A stretch of 64,000 nt of DNA from Planctomycetota bacterium (GCA_029245865.1 JAQWOM010000055.1:1-64000); one strand, 5' to 3'. Shown: positions 35,056 to 44,739, counted from the first letter of the stretch. Made by a program: numbers and translations. The notes: generated from the sequence alone by a model not told the origin.

Positions 35056-35697
35056 ATGCGAGACCGCGACCCGGAACTCACGCAGTCGTTTGAGCTCGTG
35101 GACCGAGCCCAAGACGGAGATCTGGAGGCCTACAACCGCCTCTTTGAACGGTATTACGAGAGAGTCTTGCACATTGTACGCATGCGCCTCGGACGCCGCG
35201 TCCGGGGATACCTCGAGGCCGAAGACATCCTGCAGGAGACGTTCATTGCTGCGGTGAAATCTTTTGAGCGCTTCGAAATGCGCAACGAATCGAGCCTCAT
35301 CAATTGGCTGGCCAAGTTGGCCGAACACAAGATCAAGGAAGCGGTGGATTACCACCACGCACAAAAACGCGACAAGCGTCGCGAGCGCATTCTCACCCAT
35401 GTCCGCAATGCGATGGCCAGCGGAACGCTTGTGTTCGATCCACCGGCAGATGTGAAGCTTCCCGTTCAGGCACTCGAAGACGAGGAACTGGTCGGCATCA
35501 TGGAAGAGTGCATTGCCGAACTCAGCGAAGACCATCGAGAAGTCATTTTGCTTCGCCTCTACGCCAAAGGAAGCTGGGCTTGGGTCGCCGAGCAGACAGG
35601 GCGCCCAACTGAGGGCGCGGCTCGTGAGTTGTTTCGCCGAGCCAAAGTCGCGCTCGTGAGCGCTGTCAGCAAGCGCACGAAGATCGAGGAAGATTGA
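35056..35697 (+). CDS. ECF-type RNA polymerase sigma factor
   Basis: A 213-residue protein. Region 2 spans about 12-85 (LFERYYERVLHIVRMRL...YLEAEDILQETFIAAV) and region 4 about 148-205 (LSEDHREVILLRLYAKGSWAWVAEQTGRP). The ~50-residue link between them is longer than in many ECF factors. No anti-sigma gene is adjacent. Similar factors in planctomycetes are found near Ser/Thr kinases, one of which lies 1.7 kb downstream here. The target regulon is unknown. It is convergent with fur, with only nine bases between the stops. Confidence 0.9.
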   Translation: MRDRDPELTQSFELVDRAQDGDLEAYNRLFERYYERVLHIVRMRLGRRVRGYLEAEDILQETFIAAVKSFERFEMRNESSLINWLAKLAEHKIKEAVDYHHAQKRDKRRERILTHVRNAMASGTLVFDPPADVKLPVQALEDEELVGIMEECIAELSEDHREVILLRLYAKGSWAWVAEQTGRPTEGAARELFRRAKVALVSAVSKRTKIEED

Positions 35698-35706
35698 CCG
35701 ACAACC

Positions 35707-36123
35707 TCAGGCGTTTGCAGACGACTCGACGGGAGTCGGTGACCCTGAGAGCTTGCTGCAACACGCCTCGCATGCTCCGTAGAGCACGATCGCGTGATCT
35801 TCCATCTCAAATCCCTTGGGTAAGAGATCCTCAAGTCCGTCGGTGCAGCCAGACACGTTGAACACGGCCCCGCAGCAGCGACAGTGGAAGTGGTGGTGGT
35901 GCGCCTTGCCTGCTAGCTCGTAACGAGCGGCCTCGCCTGGCAGTTCAACAGCAACCAACCACCCTTCATCCACGAGCGCATTCACCGTGCGATACACAGT
36001 CGTCAGACCCAACCCCGGCACAAACAACTGCGAAGCCTGCAGGATCTCAGCAGGACTTAAAGGCCGGCCGGCCTCCTCCAGAACCTTCCGGATGGCAGCG
36101 CGCTGTGCTGTGCGACGAGCCAT
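35707..36123 (-). CDS. Fur-family metal-responsive repressor
   Basis: A 138-residue protein with the winged helix (LTTVYRTVNALVDEGWL) and the dimerisation domain containing the His-rich metal site HHHHFHCRCCG. A structural zinc site is built from two cysteine pairs (C-R-C-C and C-E-A-C-C). It could be Fur, Zur or PerR; the metal and targets cannot be decided by eye. It is divergent from a TPR lipoprotein gene, and the 167-base gap includes a 6-bp inverted repeat GCGAAC/GTTCGC (36198-36214) that might be an operator. Confidence 0.92.
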   Translation of the reverse strand: MARRTAQRAAIRKVLEEAGRPLSPAEILQASQLFVPGLGLTTVYRTVNALVDEGWLVAVELPGEAARYELAGKAHHHHFHCRCCGAVFNVSGCTDGLEDLLPKGFEMEDHAIVLYGACEACCSKLSGSPTPVESSANA

Positions 36124-36290
36124 GCGTCTTTTTCCTTGTCGGTGTCGATGTTGTTCGAATTTCTCTAAGCCCGTTACAGCATTCTAGCGGTAGGAACGCG
36201 AACGGCGAGTTCGCACCCGAAAGCCATGTCGATATCTCATTCCCAGATAGGCTCTATTCCATGCAACACGGGCCGCAGACTCACAAAAAC

Positions 36291-37244
36291 ATGAAAGTGA
36301 AACTCTCCATGTTAAAGGCTCAGACTCTGTCGCTCTTTGTCATTGCGACACTTGCATGCTCACCCATACCGCAGGCCGTACGCGGCCTCGACGGCCATCC
36401 ACTGGGGCCCTTGCCCATGGGCATGGTCGAAAGCGCAGAACTCGAAAGTAACACCAGTGAAGCTCGCCGCGAGCTTGAAGAGCATCCCCGAAGCGAAGAT
36501 GCCTTTGTCTGGCTCGGTCGTCGGCTCGCCTACCAGGGGGCTTACTACGAAGCGATCGAAGTCTTTTCAAAGGGCTTGGAGGTGCACCCGGACAGCCCTC
36601 GGCTGTTGCGCCACCGAGGACACCGCTACATCACGGTTCGGCGTTTCGAACCTGCCGTGCAAGATCTCGCACGCGCAAAACAGCTCGCCGCAGACCAACC
36701 AGATGCCCTCGAACCGGACGGCGCCCCCAATGCAGCAGGCATTCCACGGAGCACGATGCGTGGCAATATCCAGTACCACCTGGGCTTGGCCTACTACCTC
36801 CTCGGTCGCTACGAAGAAGCCCGTGTGGAGTATCAAGACGGATTGGATCTCGCGCAAAACGACGACACTCTTGTGTCCACAGGCTGGTGGCTCTATCTGG
36901 CTTCCCGGCAAGTCGCAAAGGCCAAAAACGCAACGCCCGGCGCCCAGATTCAAATCCTCGAAAGGGTTCGCCCCGAGATGGACATCCTGGAGAACGATGC
37001 TTACCACCGCCTCCTGCTCATGGCCCGCCAACACCTCAAACCTGAACAGGTTCTTCCCGAAGATCTCCGTTCGATTCAGGGTTCAACACTCGGCTACGGA
37101 GTGGCCGCCTTTGAAGCCCTGAACGGGCATACGAAGAAATCTCAGACGATTCAGAAATCGATTCTCGAAAGCCCCTACTGGCAAGCCTTTGGATACATCG
37201 CCGCAGAGACAGACGCGTGGCGCATAGCGCAACTCAACGAGTGA
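36291..37244 (+). CDS. TPR-containing lipoprotein
   Basis: A 317-residue protein. Starting at the ATG at 36291 there is a signal peptide ending in a lipobox-like TLAC at about residue 24, so a lipid-anchored envelope protein is likely. Two or three tetratricopeptide-type helical repeats follow (AFVWLGRRLAYQGAYYEAIEVFSKGLE; YHLGLAYYLLGRYEEARVEYQDGL). The rest is helical without recognised motifs. TPRs mediate protein-protein contacts. ATG at 36261 is a possible longer start. It lies upstream of the large kinase gene but 184 bases away. Confidence 0.8.
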   Translation: MKVKLSMLKAQTLSLFVIATLACSPIPQAVRGLDGHPLGPLPMGMVESAELESNTSEARRELEEHPRSEDAFVWLGRRLAYQGAYYEAIEVFSKGLEVHPDSPRLLRHRGHRYITVRRFEPAVQDLARAKQLAADQPDALEPDGAPNAAGIPRSTMRGNIQYHLGLAYYLLGRYEEARVEYQDGLDLAQNDDTLVSTGWWLYLASRQVAKAKNATPGAQIQILERVRPEMDILENDAYHRLLLMARQHLKPEQVLPEDLRSIQGSTLGYGVAAFEALNGHTKKSQTIQKSILESPYWQAFGYIAAETDAWRIAQLNE

Positions 37245-37428
37245 CCGTGCGCCTCGGCTTAATTTCCCCTTAGACGAGCAATCGAGAGCTTCTCGAGCGT
37301 AAACAGGCCCGGTTGAGGACGCACCAAGCGTAGCTCCTGCTAAACTGCTCTTCTCGGAGCGTGTTTGCGAAACAGAGCGGCCGATCCCGGCCCGTCGCGC
37401 ACGCAAACTGCCCGCGCTCCGCAGCATC

Positions 37429-40400
37429 ATGCCGCCCACACCCGACCATTCCGCTGATCGCACGCCGTCATGTGCGGAAGACGCGTTCAGTCGCTATTTG
37501 CGCCTGTGCGACGAAGGTCACGAACTGGACTTCGAGCAATATCGCCGGGAATTCCCGCGGTTCTCTGATGAACTGCTCGAACTCGCGACCGATTGGCAGC
37601 GCATGGCAGGTTTTGTCGATGGGCTGGGAGAGGGCTTCGACAGCGACTCAAACTCTCAGGCCTCTCAGAGCCGGGCGCACTCAAGCCCGAGTGAGCTTTC
37701 CGCCACCTTCGAATTGGATGTCAGCGGCCGGAGCATCGCGCCCCCGGGGACAGCCGACATCTCCCACATTCTCGAGCGGCTTTCTGCCGACGCGAGCAAC
37801 AAACGTTACTCACCCCGAGGCGAGATCGCGCGCGGCGGCATGGGTGTCATTCAGCGCATGTGGGACTCAGACCTCCGTCGCAATCTGGCCATGAAAGTGA
37901 TGCTGGGCAGAAAACAGCGCAAGGGGCCTCGCGGAAGTGCGACCGAGAGCCGGCACATCGGCCGCTTTCTAGAAGAAGCTCAGATCACGGGGCAGCTAGA
38001 TCACCCTGGCATCGTTCCTGTCCATGAGCTCGGCCTCAATGGTGCCGGCCAGCTCTACTTCACGATGCGCCTCGTACGCGGCCGCGATCTACGCGCCATC
38101 TTCGAACTCGTACACGACGAACGCGAGGGCTGGACTGTCGCACGCGCGCTGGGCGTCATTCAGCGCGTATGTGAAGCGATGGCCTACGCACACAGCAAGC
38201 GCGTGATCCATCGTGACATCAAGCCCTCCAACATCATGGTCGGACGTTTCGGGGAGGTGTACGTGATGGATTGGGGCCTGGCAAAAGTGACCGGCCGCAA
38301 AGACATGCACGACCTGCGACCCGACCTTGAAGGCACCGAGGATGCCGACCTCATTCATGCCGACATGCAAGAAGACGGAGAGCCCTCCCGCAGTCCACTG
38401 CAAACCATGGACGGCACTGTGGTCGGAACGCCCTCCTACATGTCACCTGAGCAGGCCCAGGGCAAAGGCGACCTCATAGGCCCGCAATCTGACATCTATT
38501 CCGTCGGAGCGCTTCTCTACCAGCTGCTCTCCGGACAGATGCCCTACGTGAACGAGGGCCAGTCGATGTCGCCCTTTGCCCTGCTCAGGGCCGTTCGCAA
38601 GGGGCCGCCCCGCTCGATTCTTCAGATCAATCGCCGCGTCCCCCCCGCTCTTGTCGCCATCTGCGAAAAGGCCATGGCTCGTGAAATCGGAGATCGTTAC
38701 TCCAGCATGGGGGACATGGCAGATGAGTTACGCGCCTTCCTCGAAGGACGTGTCGTACGCACTTACGAAACCGGAGCTCTTGCAGAAGCGCGCAAGTGGG
38801 TCGTGCGCAACAAGGGCTCTGCTGCCATTCTCGGTATTGCCTTTTTCGCGCTCGCAGTGCTGATCACGAATCTGTTCCAGACCAACGACAGTCTCCGTCA
38901 AAGCAACCTGGCCAAGACTCTCAGCGAACAAGAGGCCAAGGAAGCGCAAGCAAGGTTGCAGGACAGAACCGAAGAGCTCGAGGTGGCCGTTGACGAGGCG
39001 CGACGCGAGTCACGTCGCGCCGATGATGAGGCACTCGAAGCGCGCTATCGCGGTTATGTCACCAGCATCGCGGCAACCGACGGCGCGCTGCGCTTCCACG
39101 AACTCGCCGAAGCCAAGTCGAGCCTGCGGGAAGCACCACCCAGTCTCCGCGACTGGGAATGGAGGCACCTTCTGCTGAAGGCAGACCCGAGCCTGGCAAC
39201 TCTCGAAGGGCATGTCACACCTGTGAACTCCGTGGTCTTCGGGCCCAGCGGAAAACTGCTGGCCACGGCCTCGGCCGACGGCACGGTGAATGTCTGGGAC
39301 ATCTCGTCACGCTCCAGGCTCAACAAACTGGTCCATCAGGACGACATCGTCACGTCCGTGGCGATTCACCCCAATGGGCGCACCCTGGCCTGCGCAGGGA
39401 GTGACGGCAAGGTCTCCCTGTGGGACGCCAGAAGCGGAAAGAAGCTCGACGACCTCTGGCAAGGCCGCGAGGAGGCTTCTGCCCGGAACGCAATCACCGC
39501 TCTTGTCTTCAGTCCAAATGGAAAGCGTCTCTTCGCGAGCACCACGGGCCGGCAAGTCTGTTCGTGGAACGTGGACAACGCAGAGTTCCGTGTTTTTCCT
39601 GGCATGCACGACCTCTTTATCGGCTCGCTGGCCATCTCTCCGGATGGCACTCGCCTCGCCTCGGGTTCTGCTGACCGCACTGTGGCCATCTGGGATGCAG
39701 CAACCGGCGAGCAGCAGCAGCTTCTCTTCGACCACACCGACTCTGTTCTTGCCGTGTCCTTTCATCCACTCGAGGGCTCACCGTACGTCGCCACTGCATC
39801 TGCGGATGGACTTGTACGGCTCTTCGAAAGCACAGAAGGCACGTTGCTCGTGACATACGAAGGGCACGCGGGCCCTGTGAATTCCGTGAGCTTCAGTCCG
39901 GACGGCTCAGAACTTCTCACCGGCTCCGACGACGGAACGCTTCGCCGCTGGAATACTTTTTCGGGAGAAGAGTTGTCGGGTTTGAGCGGGCACGCGGACG
40001 CCGTGTCCTCGGTGGCCTTCAGCCCCGACGGCCTGATCATGGCCAGCGGCTCTGCTGATACGAAGGTCAAGCTCTGGGACCGAGCCTATGAAGATGGCTC
40101 AACCAGCATGCGCGAACACACCGATGTCGTGCATTCGCTGGCCGTCTCGCCCGACGGCCTGCGCATCGTCTCCGCCGCCTGGAATGCGCGAGTGCATCTC
40201 TGGGAATCAGACACACTTCTCTCGCTCACGGCACTTGACCTTCCTCTTGAAGGCACGGCCATGGTCGCCTTCAGCCCAGACGGCGACCAGATTGCGGCGG
40301 GCATGATCAGTGCTGACCGCGACCAGCCCAACCCGATTTACTTCTTTGATTCCTCATCGCACGACATGCTCATGGACCTGCCGATCGTTGCAAGCGGGCA

Positions 40401-41574
40401 TTCGAGTCGCATCACGGCGCTGGCCTACAGCCCCAACGGCCATCTCGTGGCATCGGCTTCGTATGACGGCAAAGTGTGTCTTTGGAACAGCGAGACGGGC
40501 TCTCTCGTCCAGACGTTGAATGGACACGACGGCCGAGTGCACTGCCTGGCCTTTCAGCCCGGCGGGAATCTTCTCGCCAGTGGCGGCTACGACGAAACCG
40601 TGCGTCTCTGGAATTACAAATCCGGCGAGGAACTGCAGCAATTCAATGACCAGAAAGGCGCGGTGAATTCGCTTGCCTGGACACCGGATGGCAGCGGCCT
40701 GGCCTCGTCGCATGGCGAGCTGGTCTGTTTCCGTGAACTCGAGCGACAAGATTCGAAACGCATCATGCGCGGCCATCAGGACGACGTCACTGGCCTTAGT
40801 TTTCATCCGAACGGCCAGCGACTGGCCAGTTCGTCTCTGGACGGAACGATCCGACTGTGGGATCAGAACCGCAGCACCCACCTCCTGACACTGCGCGCCG
40901 GGCAACCATGCTCTGCCATCGCCTTTGATGCAGAGGGCGACCGGCTCTATGCGGCACTCGACACCTCCATCAAGATTTTTGAAACATCGCCCCCGGCGGT
41001 GACCTTCAGCCTTCGACACGACCGCATGCTCGCGGCCGAGGATGCCCGTCAACTGTTTCAAGCTCGCCTCGACCGCCATGTTGCACCTTCGGCCGTGATC
41101 GAGAGCCTGCTGCAAGACACGTTGCTGAATCCGGTTGTGCGGGCAGAAGCACTGCGCCTCGCTCGCAATTTTGGGACGCACCCTCTTCGGCTTGCTCAGA
41201 CGGCCTGGGTCGTCATCCGCTCACCCAGTGCGAGCCAACTTGCTTACCTCGAAGCCTTTCGGCTGGTCCGCGCCGCCGACACCATGTCACCAGGCCAGGC
41301 TCAGATTTTGAGCATTCTGGGAGCCGCCCATTATCGGATGGGCGACAACGCCTCGGCCATCTCCGCCCTGCAGCAGGCCCACGCCTTGCACACGACAGAG
41401 GAAGCTCGACCTCTGAGCTGGGACCTTCTTTTTCTCGCCATGGCAAACTGGCAGCGTGGCAATTCGGATCTTGCCGAAGGTTTTCTTCGCCTGGCTCGCG
41501 AATCGAGCCGCAGTGACAACCGGCATGAAACCCGGGCCCTCGTACGCGAGGCCTCCGAACTCCTGGGGCAGTAG
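37429..41574 (+). CDS. Transmembrane Ser/Thr protein kinase with 14 WD40 repeats
   Basis: A 1381-residue protein. The kinase domain (~128-430) has the glycine loop GEIARGGMGV, lysine K156 (AMKV), HRD at 261-263, D281-W-G and the activation segment GTPSYMSPEQ, so it should be active. The DWG variant is common in planctomycete kinases. One transmembrane helix (~462-483) and a coiled coil follow. Then I count 14 WD40-type repeats (~590-1190), enough for two seven-bladed propellers outside the membrane. A helical, possibly TPR-like end closes the protein. The N-terminal ~120 residues, with a Ser-rich stretch, are cytoplasmic. It may transduce an envelope signal or ligand. Targets are unknown. Confidence 0.93.
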   Translation: MPPTPDHSADRTPSCAEDAFSRYLRLCDEGHELDFEQYRREFPRFSDELLELATDWQRMAGFVDGLGEGFDSDSNSQASQSRAHSSPSELSATFELDVSGRSIAPPGTADISHILERLSADASNKRYSPRGEIARGGMGVIQRMWDSDLRRNLAMKVMLGRKQRKGPRGSATESRHIGRFLEEAQITGQLDHPGIVPVHELGLNGAGQLYFTMRLVRGRDLRAIFELVHDEREGWTVARALGVIQRVCEAMAYAHSKRVIHRDIKPSNIMVGRFGEVYVMDWGLAKVTGRKDMHDLRPDLEGTEDADLIHADMQEDGEPSRSPLQTMDGTVVGTPSYMSPEQAQGKGDLIGPQSDIYSVGALLYQLLSGQMPYVNEGQSMSPFALLRAVRKGPPRSILQINRRVPPALVAICEKAMAREIGDRYSSMGDMADELRAFLEGRVVRTYETGALAEARKWVVRNKGSAAILGIAFFALAVLITNLFQTNDSLRQSNLAKTLSEQEAKEAQARLQDRTEELEVAVDEARRESRRADDEALEARYRGYVTSIAATDGALRFHELAEAKSSLREAPPSLRDWEWRHLLLKADPSLATLEGHVTPVNSVVFGPSGKLLATASADGTVNVWDISSRSRLNKLVHQDDIVTSVAIHPNGRTLACAGSDGKVSLWDARSGKKLDDLWQGREEASARNAITALVFSPNGKRLFASTTGRQVCSWNVDNAEFRVFPGMHDLFIGSLAISPDGTRLASGSADRTVAIWDAATGEQQQLLFDHTDSVLAVSFHPLEGSPYVATASADGLVRLFESTEGTLLVTYEGHAGPVNSVSFSPDGSELLTGSDDGTLRRWNTFSGEELSGLSGHADAVSSVAFSPDGLIMASGSADTKVKLWDRAYEDGSTSMREHTDVVHSLAVSPDGLRIVSAAWNARVHLWESDTLLSLTALDLPLEGTAMVAFSPDGDQIAAGMISADRDQPNPIYFFDSSSHDMLMDLPIVASGHSSRITALAYSPNGHLVASASYDGKVCLWNSETGSLVQTLNGHDGRVHCLAFQPGGNLLASGGYDETVRLWNYKSGEELQQFNDQKGAVNSLAWTPDGSGLASSHGELVCFRELERQDSKRIMRGHQDDVTGLSFHPNGQRLASSSLDGTIRLWDQNRSTHLLTLRAGQPCSAIAFDAEGDRLYAALDTSIKIFETSPPAVTFSLRHDRMLAAEDARQLFQARLDRHVAPSAVIESLLQDTLLNPVVRAEALRLARNFGTHPLRLAQTAWVVIRSPSASQLAYLEAFRLVRAADTMSPGQAQILSILGAAHYRMGDNASAISALQQAHALHTTEEARPLSWDLLFLAMANWQRGNSDLAEGFLRLARESSRSDNRHETRALVREASELLGQ

Positions 41575-41609
41575 GGGGGCGCTCAGCCGCAGAATGCGGG
41601 GGCAAAAGA

Positions 41610-41761
41610 GGTTGCCTGCGGAACGCTACCTGTTGTCAGTCCGTTGAATCACCCCTAGTCTCTGGCACCACCTTGCACCACCCAAAGGAGGCGGGCCATC
41701 GACTTGCCAAGGATCCTCGGGTCTCACGCCAGGGCTTGTTCAATCGCCCTCGCAGGCAACC
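41610..41761 (+). promoter_or_regulatory. Candidate structured leader or long-range inverted repeat
   Basis: In the 247-base gap before the aldehyde dehydrogenase gene, GGTTGCCTGCG (41610-41620) and CGCAGGCAACC (41751-41761) are perfect 11-base complements. Directly before the right arm sits a second hairpin, AGGGC (41731-41735) with GCCCT (41746-41750), which would stack on the long stem. A multi-helix RNA element ending 60 bases before the start codon is possible. A promoter upstream of 41610 is not evident, and a TACAAT-like -10 element lies after the structure, so the element may not be transcribed with the gene. Confidence 0.35.
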
Positions 41762-41821
41762 GAAGACATACAATAACGAGCTTTCCAGAACCCGGGGCAT
41801 TTTGTCGGAGTTTCCTCGCAT

Positions 41822-43222
41822 ATGACTACACAGATCTCTGCTGAACAACGCACAACCATCAACATCAATCCATCAACCGGCGAGGAACTTGCGCGAATCC
41901 CCTGCGCAACTCAAGACGAAGTTCTTCACGCCGTGGCTGTCGCTCGAAAAGCTCAACCCGCCTGGGCGGCGTTGGGTTTCGATGCGCGCGCGCAGTGTCT
42001 CTTGCGTGTTGCTGAGCGCAGCGAGAATCCGGATGTGATTGAACATCTGGCGAATCTCGTCACGGCAGAAATGGGCAAGCCTCTCGCAGATGCTCGTCGG
42101 GAAGCCGCCGGCACTTCCGGAAATATCCGGCGCCTCGCGGCGTCGTGTGCCGAGGCTCTTGCGGAAAGCACCACGTACGAAGACCACGAAGCTGCGACGA
42201 TTACACGCGAACCTCTGGGCGTCGTGGCTGCGATCACGCCCTGGAATTTCCCACTTGGCATGACTCGAGAGGTCATCACGCCAGCCTTGTTGGCAGGTAA
42301 TACGGTGGTCTTCAAGCCGTCTGAAATCGTCCCCTTGAGCGGCGCCGCACTCTACGAGCTGTTCGAAGCCGAGCTCCCGAAGGGTGTCATCTCGCTTGTG
42401 CAGGGTGACGAAAGCACTGGGAAGGCGCTCGTCTCTTCCTCGGTGGACATGGTGGGATTCGTCGGCAGTGTTGAGGCCGGGCGGCACATCATGTCGGCCT
42501 GTGGCGCCGATCTGAAACGGATGGTGCTCGAGCTGGGTGGGAAAGACCCCATGATTGTGTGTGCCGATGCCGACCTTGAGAAAGCCGCGAGCTTTGCCGT
42601 GCGCGAATCGATGCGTAACACCGGGCAGGTCTGTTGTTCCGTAGAGCGCATTTACGTTGAACAAGAAATCGTCGAGCCATTCACCGACCTGGTGGTCGAA
42701 AAGACAAAAGAACTGCTCGTTGGCGACGGCAAGGAAGACGTCTTCATGGGTCCCATGGCCAGCAAGAACCAGCTGCAAAATGTCCTTGGGCAAATTGAAG
42801 ATGCGCGCAGCAAGGGTGCTCGCGTGCTCCTGGGAGGTGGCTCGAAAGAAGGACCGGGGTGGTTCATGCAACCAACCGTCGTAACCGATGTTGCCGACGA
42901 CATGGATCTCATGCGTCGTGAAACGTTTGGACCCGTCGCTACGATCAGAACGGTTGACAGTGCGGACGAAGCCGTTCTGCTGGCAAACGAGTCCGAGTTT
43001 GGACTCGGAGCGTCCGTCTGGACTGGCGACGTCAAGCGAGGCCGGATGCTTGCGGCTCGACTCGAATCAGGTCAAGTTGGTGTGAATCATGGCCTCGGCG
43101 GCGCGGGCGACACACCCTGGGCTGGCGCCAAGCAAAGCGGGTTCGGCTTCCTCGGCAGCCCTGATGGATACCGGCAGTTCACGCGCCCGCGCAGTATTTT
43201 CTGGACCGAGGAGCCCGCGTGA
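41822..43222 (+). CDS. NAD(P)-dependent aldehyde dehydrogenase (succinate-semialdehyde dehydrogenase-like)
   Basis: A 466-residue member of the ALDH superfamily. The catalytic thiol is C271 (NTGQVC), followed by a second Cys. N142 (TPWNFP) and the general base E237 (LELGGKDP) are conserved. The C-terminal ETFGPVATI and substrate-loop segments are present. The N-terminus resembles succinate-semialdehyde dehydrogenases and related short ALDHs that oxidise small aldehydes such as 4-aminobutanal or succinate semialdehyde; the substrate is not certain. A polyamine- or amino-acid-derived aldehyde would suit the neighbouring ornithine-cyclodeaminase-like gene. The stop overlaps the next start by four bases. 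Confidence 0.9.
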   Translation: MTTQISAEQRTTININPSTGEELARIPCATQDEVLHAVAVARKAQPAWAALGFDARAQCLLRVAERSENPDVIEHLANLVTAEMGKPLADARREAAGTSGNIRRLAASCAEALAESTTYEDHEAATITREPLGVVAAITPWNFPLGMTREVITPALLAGNTVVFKPSEIVPLSGAALYELFEAELPKGVISLVQGDESTGKALVSSSVDMVGFVGSVEAGRHIMSACGADLKRMVLELGGKDPMIVCADADLEKAASFAVRESMRNTGQVCCSVERIYVEQEIVEPFTDLVVEKTKELLVGDGKEDVFMGPMASKNQLQNVLGQIEDARSKGARVLLGGGSKEGPGWFMQPTVVTDVADDMDLMRRETFGPVATIRTVDSADEAVLLANESEFGLGASVWTGDVKRGRMLAARLESGQVGVNHGLGGAGDTPWAGAKQSGFGFLGSPDGYRQFTRPRSIFWTEEPA

Positions 43223-43680
43223 GCGACTTGCATCACCTCCAAAGCGAGCCTTCTCAAGGGAACCCACAGCCGCCCTGGTACATCGACGGGATTCGCTTTG
43301 AATGCACAGCCTGCGGCAAGTGCTGCCTCAATCACGGCGATGGCTACAACTATGTGTTTTCGACGCGATCAGAACGTCGGGCCCTTGCCAAACACCTGGA
43401 AGTCTCGCTGAAGCAGTTCGAGCAAACCTACTGCGAGAAGGTCTCCGGGCAGTGGAGTTTCAGATCTCGCGAGGATGCCTGCATCTTCCTCGAAGGGGGG
43501 CGCTGCTCGGTCTATGAACTTCGCCCCAAACAATGCCGTACCTTTCCATTCTGGCCCGAGCTCATGGAGAGCCGGGACAGTTGGGATCGCGATGTGGCAT
43601 CATTCTGCCCTGGTGCGGACACCGGTCCTTTGCACGACTTCAAGGACATCCGGGCACGGCTCGCGGAACAGACCGACTAA
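43219..43680 (+). CDS. YkgJ-family cysteine-cluster (putative Fe-S or zinc) protein
   Basis: A 153-residue protein with the YkgJ/CxxCxxCC pattern: FECTACGKCC near 27-36, then CIFLEGGRC, LRPKQCRTFPFWP, and a final FCPG. These cysteines are thought to bind a metal cluster. The function of the family is poorly known. The GTG start overlaps the aldehyde dehydrogenase stop (GTGA), so the two are probably co-translated. It may serve a redox or maturation role for a neighbouring enzyme. Confidence 0.88.
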   Translation: MSDLHHLQSEPSQGNPQPPWYIDGIRFECTACGKCCLNHGDGYNYVFSTRSERRALAKHLEVSLKQFEQTYCEKVSGQWSFRSREDACIFLEGGRCSVYELRPKQCRTFPFWPELMESRDSWDRDVASFCPGADTGPLHDFKDIRARLAEQTD

Positions 43681-43764
43681 CCGACTAACCGATTCATGGT
43701 GCCCGCGTCATGGGTTGGCTGAACCTCGCACCCCAACCACACTCTCCCACGCTCTGAGCAGATC

Positions 43765-44739
43765 ATGGCTTCCCAAGTTCGCTATCTCTCTTCGCAAAAC
43801 GTCCAAGAGCTCATGCCACCCATGGCAGAGGTCGTCGAGATCGTCGAAGAGGCTCTCCGACACCATGGCACTGGCTCCACTCAGATGCCGCCCAAGATCG
43901 ACCTCTCGACCGCGCCTGACTCTTTCATGCATGCCATGCCAGCCGCGATCGACCCCATGCGCGCGGCGGGCATGAAGTGGGTCACCGGTTACCCCTCGAA
44001 CGCCGAGAAGGGTTTGCCTTACATCCACGGAACACTTCTTCTCAACGACCCGGAGACGGGCTGCCCGCTGGGGATCCTGGACGCGACGGTCATCACGGCC
44101 GCAAGAACCGGAGCGTGCACTGCCGTCACGGCCAAACACCTCGCTGACCCCAATAGCGAAGTCATGACCATCATCGGTTGTGGCGTCCAAGGGCGTGCGA
44201 ACATCGAAGCGCTGCTCGCCGTCTTCCCCGACACCGAGCGCATGCTTGCCTACGACGTCGACCCTGAGGTTCAGGCTCGATTCGCTGACGAGATCATGAC
44301 CACCTTCGACGTAGCCTCTGTGATTCCTCCCGAACCACAAGAAGCTTGCGAAGGCGCACACATCATCGTGACCAGCCTGCCCATCGTGAAGCAGCCTCAG
44401 CCGGTCATCGAGCCCGAATGGCTGCAGACGGGAACTCTCTGCGTTCCTCTCGACTTTGACGCGTCGTTCACGCCGGCCTCTTTTGAGCGCTCGGACCTCG
44501 TTGTGACCGATGATCTCGAGCAATTCCGGCGTTATCAGGGCCTCGGCTATTTCAAAGACATCGCAGAGCCAACTGGCAACCTGGGCTCCATCGTCAACGG
44601 CCAGGGCCCCGTAAGACCTGAAGGAACGCCGATCGTGATGTCCGCCAATCTGGGGCTGGGCATCTTGGACGTCGCACTCGGCACCAAGATCCTCGAGCGC
44701 GCAAAGACACAAGGCGTGGGAACTGAGCTCTCACTGTGA
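43765..44739 (+). CDS. Ornithine cyclodeaminase / mu-crystallin family dehydrogenase
   Basis: A 324-residue protein with the family layout: an N-terminal dimerisation and substrate domain with AAGMKWVTGYP, then a Rossmann domain with I-I-G-C-G-V-Q-G-R near residue 137 and the ATVITAARTGA helix. The family includes ornithine cyclodeaminase, alanine dehydrogenase, ketimine reductases and lysine cyclodeaminases. The Asp/Lys pattern does not let me choose between them. It uses NAD(P)H/NAD(P). It is placed 84 bases after the ykgJ-like gene and its stop overlaps the next GT2 start by four bases. Confidence 0.88.
   Translation: MASQVRYLSSQNVQELMPPMAEVVEIVEEALRHHGTGSTQMPPKIDLSTAPDSFMHAMPAAIDPMRAAGMKWVTGYPSNAEKGLPYIHGTLLLNDPETGCPLGILDATVITAARTGACTAVTAKHLADPNSEVMTIIGCGVQGRANIEALLAVFPDTERMLAYDVDPEVQARFADEIMTTFDVASVIPPEPQEACEGAHIIVTSLPIVKQPQPVIEPEWLQTGTLCVPLDFDASFTPASFERSDLVVTDDLEQFRRYQGLGYFKDIAEPTGNLGSIVNGQGPVRPEGTPIVMSANLGLGILDVALGTKILERAKTQGVGTELSL

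Noticed and set aside
41610-41761. Integron attachment site
   Set aside because: No core GTT-type site pair, no integrase, and the flanking genes are ordinary chromosomal genes.
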